Translations under genes and position numbers: made by a program
In this document: piece after piece, positions 52,007 through 61,288 of the stretch
Position numbering within the stretch: position 1 is the stretch's first letter
How the letters are laid out: every line of letters starts with the position of its first letter
Source: Euglena gracilis
Lineage: Eukaryota; Euglenida; Euglenophyceae; Euglenales
Assembly: GCA_039621445.1 (NCBI GenBank)
Contig: CP154957.1
Coordinates: 924,504 to 988,503 of the forward strand
Direction: 5' to 3'
DNA: 64,000 nt
Notes under the pieces: generated by a model
Database searches by the model: none
What the model was told of the DNA's origin: nothing
What the model saw: the letters and a program-made list of their open reading frames with translations, nothing else

Positions 52007-52840
52007 GCGGACGCCGGTTCTGTCCAAAGCCTGGCGTTCCGGACGCCGGTTCCGTCCGAAGGACAGAACCGGCGTCCGCCACCTCTTGTTTAAGCCGGCG
52101 TTTTAGAGACGCCGGGCTCAGGACAGAACCGGCGTCCCCAACCTTCGGCCAAAGGACACTCCCAGGACCGATCTCCGAGCACTGATCTGCAATGTCACAT
52201 CACTTTGCACTTCACCAAATTCCGGCTGTGTCAATCGTCCAGGTATAAAATCACCCCTCGGTCGAAAGCTCTTTTCATCAGACGACTGGCGATCACCACC
52301 AAATTCAGCCACGTCGCCTGGAGCTCTTATTTTCTGACAGTGGGGAATCCTAATTTCACAACTCTGGTGCCCCCCCCCAAGGCCCTCAGGTCGTTGATTC
52401 GAAGAGGAAAAACGTTTCTGTAGGGTTTATTCAGCATCTTAAACCAAAAGTCACTGAAGATTGCTACAAGTTTCGACTCAGATTCTGGCCGATCCGACCA
52501 TCGCGAGCGTATCTCGGGCTGCGTGCAACGTTAGGGTAACGTTAGGGTACCAAGTTACCCCTCGATCGAAAGCTCTTTTCAACAGACGATCAGCGGTGCT
52601 CATCAGATCTTTCCACGCTGCACGGTACTCTATTTCCAAATCTGGGCCGATTTTCACGAGATTTGGATATCCACCCCAGTGGTCCCCAGATGGCAAAATT
52701 CATTGTCCTTGATGGTTGAAACACTCATACCAGCACCTTAGGGCCACTTTTTGGTGACATTTTTAGGAATGAAAATCGGACGCCGGGCTTTGGACAAAAC
52801 CGGCGTTCCTGACGCCGGGCTTTAGGACAGAACCGGCGTC
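52007..52840. mobile_element. GGACGCCGGTTCTGTCC element, empty copy
   Basis: Homologue of 23218-28138 without the 4-kb insertion. It carries the intact target GGCGATCACC at 52288-52297. Palindromic ends GGACGCCGGTTCTGTCC; two copies of TCGAAAGCTCTTTTCA (52262 and 52566); minus-strand EYRAAWKDLMSTA frame conserved with the other copy. Confidence 0.75.
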
Positions 52841-53220
52841 CCCCCCCCCCCCCCCCCCCCGTGACCCCCCCCGTGACCCGCACCACCCCCTTGGAGACGG
52901 GCGACTGGGTCGGCAGGTTGAATATGGGTGGGACACCAGACGAGGTGGGCGCGGATGTTAGTGCAGGGAATATGAGGATATAGCGGATACCATGTCCCCC
53001 CCATTCTGTACCCCCCATTGTGTACCCCCTGGGAGGGAGGTACACAATGGTGGGGGGCTCATGCACCTGCTCTCATGAGGAATGCACCTCGCCCGGCCAT
53101 CCGCAGGCATGCCCCGCCCCATTGTCCACCCCCCCATTGTGTACCTCCCCCCATTGTGTACCTCCCCCCATTGTGTACCTCCCCCCCCCCAATTTCGGAC
53201 TCCCGGGGGGAGGTACATAA

Positions 53221-54741
53221 AGTGCCAAACGGTAGACTGGGGGGGGGGTAGTGGGTAGTCGGCCGACTAGTCGGCCGACTACCCAATTGGTCCACCGACT
53301 AGTCGGCCGACTAATTGGTCGGTGGCTAGTCGGCGGGGGGGTAGTGGGTAGTCGGCCGACTAGTCGGCCGACTACCCACTCTAATGTACTAACGGGTCAA
53401 AACCGCCGACTTTTAAGCCCCCCCCCTGGTAAAAAAAAATGTCTAAATCACCTCAACGCCGGTCAAAACCGACCCAAATGGCTCCAGAACCCCCCAATCG
53501 GGGGTGAATATGCAAAAAAATTGGGGGAAAATGTCCATTTTGGGCCACTTTTGACAAAAGTACACCTCTCCCCATTGAATTTTCAGTATAAGTCAAAATT
53601 TGCACAAAAAAAGGTTCTTATCCCCCAAGTCTATAGCCAACATAGAAGGGATTTTGTTATTTGAGGGGGGGGGGGTGCGGGCGGCGCGCGGCCCACCCCC
53701 CCGCCTATGCCAAAGTAAGCCACAAAAACGACTTAGCCCCCGAGTATGTTGCCAACACAGAAGGGATTTTGTTATTTGAGGGGGGGGGTGCGGGGGGGCG
53801 GAGCCCCCCCCGCCTATGCCAAAGTGAGCCACAAAAACGACTTACCCCCCCCGAATATGTTGCCAACAGAGAAGGGATTTTGTTATTTGAGGGGGGGGGT
53901 GCGGTCTGGGCGGAGCCCCCCCCGCCGCTGGCAAAGTGCGCCACAAAAACGACTTAGCCCCCGAGTATGTTGCCAACAGAGAAGGGATTTTGTTATTTGA
54001 GGGGGGGGGGTGCGGGGGGGGCGGAGCCCCCCCCGCCTATGCCAAAGTGAGCCACAAAAACGACTTAGCCCCCGAGTATGTTGCCAACACAGAAGGGATT
54101 TTGTTATTTGAGGGGGGGGGGGGGGGCGGGGGGCGGAGCCCCCCCCGCCTATGCCAAAGTGAGCCACAAAAACGACTTAGCCCCCGAGTACGTTGCCAAC
54201 ACAGAAGGGATTTTGTTATTTGAGTCTCGGATTGGGGTGGAGGGGGGAGTTTTCTGCCTCTCGTGATGCAAAACGCAGATTGCAGATTGCATTTCTAAAG
54301 GATTTTAATGTAATCCCTGTTTCATCATTGGTTTTTTACCCCTCCGGACCCCCACCAAGGGCCCACCGACCCCCCACTGACCAAAGATTTCCATCTGGGG
54401 GTGTTTATTTAGGCGTAAGACACTTATTTGGACCCATCCGGACCATTTCCGGGTGATTTGGGCCCGCCACAGACCATTTTTATGACCGCCGACTAGCCAC
54501 CGACTAGATTGCATTGGATTTTGTTCATGGGGGGGGGGGCTTAAAAGTCGGCGGTTTTGACCCGTTAGTACATTAGAGTGGGTAGTCGGCCGACTAGTTG
54601 GCCGACTACCCACTCCCCCCCCCCCCCCCTGTCTCGCCGACTAGCTACCGACTAGGACTAGTCGGTGGACCAATTGGGTAGTCGGCCGACTAGTCGGCCG
54701 ACTACCCACTACCCCCCCCCCCCAGTCTACCGCCTTGCGCC
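53221..54741. mobile_element. GTAGACTGGG element, copy b (1.52 kb)
   Basis: Starts AGTGCCAAACGGTAGACTGG and ends CAGTCTACCGCCTTGCGCC. The perfect 9-bp TSD GGTACATAA lies at 53212-53220 and 54742-54750. Contents are the reverse complement of copy a (24382-25954): GTAGTCGGCCGACTAG palindromes, GCTCCAGAACCCCCCAATCG, and a 110-bp satellite of about five units (53640-54230). Confidence 0.93.
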
Positions 54742-54925
54742 GGTACATAATGGGGGGGGGCATGGTAGTGGTACATTGGTCGTAGATGGATAGTGAAAGG
54801 ATGAAAGTGCTGAAGAGGGAGAGGGCACCTAGGGAGCGTTGGCAGGGGGGGGAGGGGGGGTCCCGAGGTCAGTTTTTTTTTGCACTTTTTGCTGTACTGT
54901 CTCACCACCAGGGGGGGGGTCCTGG

Positions 54926-55292
54926 GGAGGTTAGGCAGGGGTGGGGGGGGGGGGGCCGTGGACCCCCCCGGTGAAGTTCACCGGTGAACATTCACCGGGG
55001 GGGGGGGGTGGGGGGGAACTTTCGGCGGTGAAGTTCACCGGGGAACTTCACCGTTTTGATGGTTGGGGGTGAAATTTTCATGGGTAAAATTTTGCTCCTT
55101 TCCTCTCAAAATGGTCATTTTGAGGTTGATGCTTCATGGAATTTTATCAAAATTTCCGAAAACTTGCCCAAAATGCCATTTTTAGCCATTTTTGGCCAAA
55201 ATAGTACTCTCTTGGTGAACTTCACCAGTGAAGTTCACCGATGGGTTAGGCAGAGGGGGGGGAGGGGGTCCGGGACCCCCCGGTGAACTTTC
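54926..55292. mobile_element. GTTCACCGGTGAA palindromic element, copy 2
   Basis: Nearly the same as 44885-45310 but without the long T tract, which is therefore a length-variable insertion in copy 1. Bounded by GTTAGGCAGG and GTTAGGCAGAGG. Confidence 0.75.
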
Positions 55293-55296
55293 TATA

Positions 55297-55413
55297 CACA
55301 AATTGTGGCTGAGCCCAGATTTCAGCCTGAAAACGTGTTCAGCCAGGGGGCCCCCGAAGGGGGCCCCCTGAACACGTTTTCAGGCTGAAATCTGGGCTCA
55401 GCCACAATTTGTT
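55297..55413. repeat. Hairpin followed by GAAAACGTGT repeats
   Basis: CAAATTGTGGCTGAGCCCAG and its inverse form arms of about 45 bp around GGGGGCCCCCGAAGGGGGCC. At 55540-55665 the phrase CACTGAAAACGTG recurs five times; an inverse cluster lies at 56690-56770. Confidence 0.9.
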
Positions 55414-55701
55414 TAAAAACGTGTTCAGAGCCCGCCAAATGCCTGCCCTGAAATTCGTGGTCATGATTCACGCAAGGGGTCAAAAAAGCGAATTTGTGAA
55501 ATTCGGACCCCAAAAACGGCGCCCTCACTGAAAACGTGCCTGAACACAGATGCCTTCACTGAAAACGTGTCATTGCCACAAATGCCCTCACTGAAAACGT
55601 GCCTGAACACAGATGCCTTCACTGAAAACGTGTCATTGCCACAAATGCCCTCACTGAAAACGTGTCACCCCCCCTTTTTTCTTTTTTTCCTTTTTCCCGC
55701 A

Positions 55702-56135
55702 GCCCTGCCAATATGGCCAAACGCACGGCAAACTTTGTGAATGGTCTTTTGCCACCACCCCCTAGGACGGAACTGTTCCTGGCTGCTCTCGCGGTATACC
55801 AGCAAGATGCCAAGAAGCCGAAGGTTGACCCCCTTCATGGCACCTTGCTGGCACAGGGCAACACAAAGAAAAAGTCCAGCTCCGTGGGTGCAGAGTGTTG
55901 CTCTTTTTCTGATCCTTCCGGTTGGAGCACTGGATCGAAGGTCCTGAAAAACGCGGTCATTTTGCAAGGAAAAAGGTCAGGGGCGGGCAAGGATCCCAAG
56001 GCCGCCTTGGCCAGGTTCACAAGCTGTGTTGGGAACATGGTACTGTTAGGAAAGGACAGAGGATGTTTCTCCGAACTTGGGGGTTGCCGCCTTTGTCCAA
56101 GACTGGAGAGGGGGGGTGGCTGCCTCAAATAAAGG
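55702..56135 (+). CDS. Candidate first exon of an unknown basic protein
   Basis: A long pyrimidine tract ending CCTTTTTCCCGCAG (55671-55701) precedes ATG at 55713. Such a tract is a good acceptor for cis- or spliced-leader trans-splicing. The frame reads MAKRTANFVNGLLPPPPRTE, LFLAALAVYQQDAKKPKVDP, then SDPSGWSTGSKVLKN and AALARFTSCVGNMVLLGKD. No family recognised. The segment 55900-56060 is homologous to 31110-31275 in inverse orientation, and that homology can be read as protein on either strand, so the true coding strand is unresolved. Confidence 0.4.
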
Positions 56136-56228
56136 TGGGGGGTGGCCGCCTTTGTCCTGAGACGGGTGGGAGGGGGCGGCCGCCTCAGCACACACAAAAC
56201 CACCCCCCCCGCCTTTCTTGATATAGAG

Positions 56229-56328
56229 CCGAACTGCTAGCTGAACTGTCAGCCCTCGAAGCTGCCAGAAAACTCACCTTCCGCCTCGGCTACCCCTCCC
56301 CCACCATTTTTGGTGACAACCTAGGGGC
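56229..56328 (+). CDS. RNase-H-like fragment of a retroelement
   Basis: After GATATAG the plus strand reads AELLAELSALEAARKLTFRL then GYPSPTIFGDNLGA. This resembles the AE....AL..A......I..DN.GA motif of RNase H domains in reverse-transcribing elements. It is cut off by a small element beginning CAGTACAGTTGGGG at about 56332. Too short for certainty. Confidence 0.35.
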
Positions 56329-57069
56329 GACGGCAGTACAGTTGGGGTTTTTTGGAGACCCCCCCTCCCCCCCCCCTGTACAGTTGGGATTTTCGGGACC
56401 CCCCCCCCCCCCAGTGCCGACCCCCCCCCCCGAGACAGATGAAAATTTTGACACCAAAAATGGCCTTTTTAGACCAAAAAAAGGCCCTAAAAAAATTTTC
56501 CGGCGCCTTCGGCGCCGGTTTTTTTGGCCGATTTCTGAGGGGGGGGGGTTGGCAGTACAGTTGGGACCCCAGGAGATCAGGCAGTAGACTTTGGTCATTT
56601 TGACCCCCCCTCCCCCCCCTATGGTGAAGTTCACCATTTAAAAACGTGTTCAGCCCGCCAAATGCCTGCCCTGAAATTCGTGGTCATGAACACGTTTTCA
56701 ATGAGGGCATTTGTGGCAATGACACGTTTTCAGTGAAGGCATCTGTGTTCAGGCACGTTTTCAGTGAGGGCATCTGTGGCAACCCCCAGCAAGAAACGAG
56801 AATTGCTATCATGAAAAATCGGCGTGCGGTTGAGAGGCCGGGTGGTCCTCAACGGGTGAGGCGGGTCGGGGAACTCTACAACAAGAAGAAGACGACAACA
56901 AGAAGGCTAGGTTGCCTTGGCACAACGACAGGGAAGGGGCGAAAATCACGGCACACGACAGGCTTTACACAAAATTCACGTATATTCATATATATATATA
57001 TATATGTTAAATTCACGTATATTCATATATTCATATACATTCACGTATGTCTGAAAAGAGGTTGCCGAA

Positions 57070-57276
57070 CGATTCCCTGAAACGAACAAAGTTCCCGACT
57101 GCTGCTCACGTTGAGCCACACATTGTTCAATGACGCTCGCCTCATCAAACAACAGGCTGGGTTCCAGCTCCCATCCCGCCCAGGCAACAAAGAAAGCATC
57201 CAGCTCAGGATAAGAGGCTTGCCGATGTTGACACAGTTTGGCGAACTCCAAACAGTTGGCAACAGCAGCAAGCAAT
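57070..57276 (-). pseudogene. Fragment paralogous to the 18125-18646 protein
   Basis: The minus strand reads AAVANCLEFAKLCQHR, ELDAFFVAWAGWE and CVAQREQQSGTLFVSG, aligning with the N-terminal half of 18125-18646. It stops abruptly at 57276, where sequence of the ORF1-like gene begins in the other orientation, so this is a rearrangement junction. Confidence 0.5.
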
Positions 57277-57279
57277 CAT

Positions 57280-57541
57280 AAAATTTCAGAAAACATGTGA
57301 ATTTCGGAGATTCCAAGCTGCAGACCTGGATGAGTTCATGACAACATTCGCAAAGTGGATGCCTGGATGCTCTTTTTGACACAGAGAACAAAAAGATTGC
57401 AAAAAAAGCTCAAAGAAAAGTTCTTTGCAGCAAGCTGGGGTTTCGATGTGCAAATGGGATCCGTCGACCCTCACAACCAATGTGAGTGCCTTGGCTGCTC
57501 TCACAAAAGCAGGTCAAACCCCAAAATGGCATTGTCCCGAA
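57280..57541 (+). pseudogene. Middle fragment of the ORF1-like gene, uninterrupted copy
   Basis: Homologous to 31290-32590 without the 1-kb element: FRRFQAADLDEFMTTFAKW, ENKKIAKKAQRK, then GCTCTCACAAAAGCAGG where the other copy has its TSD. It ends at 57541 where a CAGGGGTTTTCTTAAG element end begins (left flank GTCCCGAA, partner end not found). Confidence 0.55.
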
Positions 57542-57827
57542 CAGGGGTTTTCTTAAGCCGGAGGGTACACAATCCCGGGGGGGGGGGGCAACCAGCAGCT
57601 CAAATCCAGCCAGCAGCCCAAATTCAGGCTGGGAGCCCCCCCCCCTCCAGTCTTGGACAAAGGCGGCCACCCCCAACACTGGACTTAGGGGTGGGCGTCT
57701 TTGTCCTGAGGCGGGTGGGGGGGGTGGCTGCCTTTATCCTGAGTCAGGTGACCCCCCCAGGGGTGCTTCATCCTTGAGGCGGCCGGTCTGGCGGGTGTGT
57801 GCAGCCAAGGGATAGAGGCGTTCGTTT

Positions 57828-58140
57828 TTCCAAATTTGACAGTGATAATTTTTGTTCCACCCTCAGTCTCCCCTGGGTGGAAGTTGCCCACCCTGTGCTC
57901 TTGCAAGCTGTCTCGCCTCTGACCCAAATTGTTGGCCAGCACAATGATGTTGAACCTCCGCACATCAAACCAGGAATCCCACTTGGTGTTTGCGTCCATC
58001 TTTGCTTGCATCTTTGCGTGCATCTGGTCCGCATTGTCCAACACGTTCACTTCTGGTGCTCTCAGTGTCATTTTTTTTTGTACCTGGAATCGGCTGTATG
58101 AAAAGTCAAAGTTTGGAAATTGGGCCCTGCTTTTGGCCCA
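57828..58140 (-). pseudogene. C-terminal ORF1-like fragment with intact frame
   Basis: Minus strand: FPNFDFSYSRFQVQKKMT, LRAPEVNVLDNADQMHAKMQ, AKMDANTKWDSWFDVRRFN, IIVLANNLGQRRDSLQEHRV, GNFHPGETEGG and TKIITVKFGK. This copy keeps the frame that the 32.7-kb copy lost. The RR.NI..., HRVG and KIITVKF blocks are like the RRM-containing ORF1 proteins of L1-type retrotransposons. Confidence 0.5.
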
Positions 58141-58149
58141 GAGGTTTTC

Positions 58150-59930
58150 TTTCGGCCCCCCCCCCCCCGGGGGGGGGGTCGGCACACCCCCCAAACCAAC
58201 CCCAGACAGGGCATGGTGCGCGGGTACCAGTATGTAAGGAACTACTGGTATCCAGCAGCACACTACCCACCCGCCACCCCCCCCCCCTAAGGCCGAGATT
58301 TGGTAACCCTGGTTTACCGAAGCCGCGGGACCGCGAGGCCACACTGGAATTTTTCAAGTCATGGTGCTGTGCCCGCACCATGCATCCCCCACACAGAAAA
58401 CTGGGAAGAGGGCAGGAGGCAAGAGCAGCACTGGGGCGCAAGGGTGTAGACCCACCCACGGGAACCACACCAACCACACAAGGTGAGTGTATGTCCCTAC
58501 AGCGCTGGAATTACACCAGAGTTGCTCACCCGGCCAGGCGGAGCAACAAAAGAGCACTGGAGAAAGGGGTACCTGGCCACTCACCACACAGCAAGCTGGG
58601 CCAGAAGCGAAGTTAGCGCCGGCCATAAACAGACAAGACGCCTTAGTGCAACTAAGGGGGGTCGGCACCCCCCCCACCGAACCCCTCGCCACGCCATTTT
58701 ACCCCCCCCCTTTTCGGACCCCCTCGCCACGCCATGTCAGGCCCACCTTGCCACACCTTGCGAACAAGGAAAACCAAAGGAATTTGGCGCCGAAGGCGCC
58801 GAAGAAAAGTTGTTGGTGTTGTTTTATTTTTTGACGCTCATGTTGAAAATGGACCATGATGCACAAAATGCCCATGCCCTTATGAATGAAAGCCATGAGA
58901 TTGCTGGACAATGGGCAAGGATTCACTGAATGGGGATCGGGACTATGATCGGGAGTGCAAACATTTTTTTATCTTTTTTTTTTTGGCAAAGATGACCAAA
59001 AAGCCTGTAAAAATGACCAAGAATGTGCATTCAAAATTCTTTCAAAGCTTTTGCCACTGGCAAAAATGTCCTTGGCACTAGTAACTTTTTGCAAAGGAGG
59101 GGAGAGAAACCGGATTTTTTTTTCAGCAGACCCGCACCCCTCCCTACACCCCCCCCCCGCCGGGACCCCCTCCCCACGCCAAAAACCCCCTCCCCCCCCC
59201 CCTAGCCGGCCCCCTCGCCACAGCGTGCCGACCCCCCGGGGGTCCAACCTCCGGCTGGCAAAAAGGCTGCTGGCTGGAAACTGGCTGGAAATGAGCTGCT
59301 AGCTGGACCCCCCTCGACCCGGGGAGGGATGGGGGGGGTCCGGGGCTGGAGGGGGCTGGGCTGGGCTGGGTGGATGAAAAGCAGAAACTTTCTGTCCAGA
59401 ACCATGTCTTTTGGCCTCCACGACCCGGAAAAAGTGTTTTCGAGCTGAAAATGAACGTTTTTCGACCCCCCCCCCCCAACCCCCGTTTTGGGCCCATTTT
59501 GGGCCATTTTGGGTCAGTTCTGGGTCAAAGTCGAAAAAAATCGATTTTTTTTTGCCCAAAACGATGTTTTTTTTTAGCCTCCCGGACCTGGAAAAGCTGT
59601 TTTTGAGTCGAAAATGGGTGGTTTTCGACCCGCCAGCACCCCGTTTTGGGCCAACCCATTTGACTTTAATTCAAAAAAGGGTCAAAAAGTCGGAAAAAAA
59701 CGGAAATTTTTTTTGCCCAAAATATTTTTTTTGACCTCCCAGACCCGGAAAACCCGTTTTTTTTAAGCCGAAAATGAGCGTTTTTCGACCCGCCAGCGCC
59801 CCGTTTTGGGCTGCCAACACATTGACTTTGGGTAAAAAAAAACGGGTTAAAAAAGCCCCGTAAAAAAACCGTAAAAAAACATGCATGCAGCACACACACA
59901 CACACACACACACGTCACTGTTGTCATTGT
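58150..59930. other. Spacer: CCCTCGCCACGCC repeats and 145-bp repeat units
   Basis: 58665-58740 and 59150-59235 hold CCCTCGCCACGCCATTTTACC blocks like 43205-43400. 58790 has GGCGCCGAAGGCGCC. 59255-59360 resembles intron-element ends (CTGGCTGGAAA repeats). 59400-59830 contains inverse 145-bp units as at 20246-20710. 59890-59913 is a CA repeat. No gene supported. Confidence 0.5.
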
Positions 59931-60024
59931 TTGAAAATCATGAAATCAGTTAAATCTGCCGAAAACAATCAGCCAAAGACATCAAAACACAACCGAAATT
60001 TTTTTGCAGCAACTCACATTACGA

Positions 60025-60270
60025 TGCATTCCCTGTCTTTCCTTTTTGTTTGGTGTTTGTTGTTAGCCTCCATCTCTGGATGTGTGGTGCCTGAATCTCC
60101 ACATATGCCCATCGTCCGCCGCGCGCTTCACACAGCACGCAGATTGGAGGGGGCTGGCGCCCCCGCACAAGAGCAGCTTCACATTCATGGATTTTTTCTG
60201 TTCCAAGAATGTCAAATGCACGCAATTTTCATCATGTTTGTGCCTAAAACTGCTTCACGGCTTCAAGGGG
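60025..60270 (+). CDS. Candidate first exon of a secreted protein
   Basis: The ATG near 60025 starts MHSLSFLFVWCLLLASISGC, a good signal peptide (short n-region, hydrophobic core, small residues before Cys), followed by VVPESPHMPIVRRALHTARR. It is preceded by TTTTTTTGCAG at about 60009, a possible acceptor. The exon end is not resolved. Whether it belongs to the exons at 60600, 61289 or 62591 is unknown. Confidence 0.4.
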
Positions 60271-60603
60271 TTTGAATTTGGGGGGTTACCCCTCAAAGTG
60301 GCCACCCTCCAGGCACCGTGACCATCAAATGGCCACTTTGGGGTGGGGGATATTTTTGGGGGGGGGTCAATGCCTTCGGCGCAAAAGGTGCCGAAAGAAA
60401 GTGGCCATTTTGAGGTGGGTAAACCAGGCTTTGCCAATTTTTTTGGCCACTTTGGGGTGGGGGACACTTTGGGGGGGTATCTTTGATTTTTGCTCAGTCA
60501 ATTCATGGGGGTCTTATTTTTGGCGGCGTCTTTTTGGGGGGGGGTTAAGGTACAGAGCCATGGATGGAAAAATGGGTGCCAATTTTTTTCTTTGTTTCAG
60601 TAC

Positions 60604-60788
60604 ACCCCAGGAAAAGGCTGCTAGTGACAAGATAAAAAAAACGTTACGCAATTTGGTACTGCAGGCAGCCCCAAGGGGTCCACTAGGATTCATCAGCAAA
60701 TTTGGATTTGCTGCAGCCCACAAGGCACCAGATTTTTTTGGACCCCAAAACCACCCAACGTTGTACATTTTTTTTGCCAATGTCTGAT
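60604..60788 (+). CDS. Candidate exon, unknown protein
   Basis: After TTTCTTTGTTTCAG the plus strand reads TPQEKAASDKIKKTLRNLVL then QAAPRGPLGFISKFGFAAAH and KAPDFFGPQN. Balanced composition and a good acceptor favour coding; no family recognised. It may continue into 61289-61573. Confidence 0.4.
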
Positions 60789-61288
60789 TTTTTAAAAAAA
60801 AACAAAATCAGCAAAAATAATGAAAAGCCCGACTTCCACAGCGGCGCAGTGGAGCCCACAGCGGCGCAGTGGAGCCAGAGGAATCTTTTTTTTCCCATCC
60901 GGGAGGGACCCTGGACCCCCCCCCCCCGGGAGAGGGGTCTAGCTACCTCCCCAGGCGCTTTCCCACCCTCCTCCTTGCATGCAAACTTGCCCCCCCCCAA
61001 AGCTGGGCCTTGGGCCTTGGGCCTTGGGCCTGAACTTGCGATCTTGGCCCCCCATTATTTAGGTTTTGGCTCATGGCCTGGACATCCTTAGCATGCAAAT
61101 TTAACCTCCAAAAGTCCTCCCCCCCAACCTTACCTTCGATCATGGCCCGGGCCAATCCCCCGGGGGGAGGGGAGGTAGTGACTTTTTTTTCTATTAGTAA
61201 AGTGGCTTCCTGGTGGGGTCTTTAAGCAAAAAAAAAAGCCTGCAGGAAGGAGATCTGTGGTTATTTCAACATTTCTGTTTTTGTTCAG

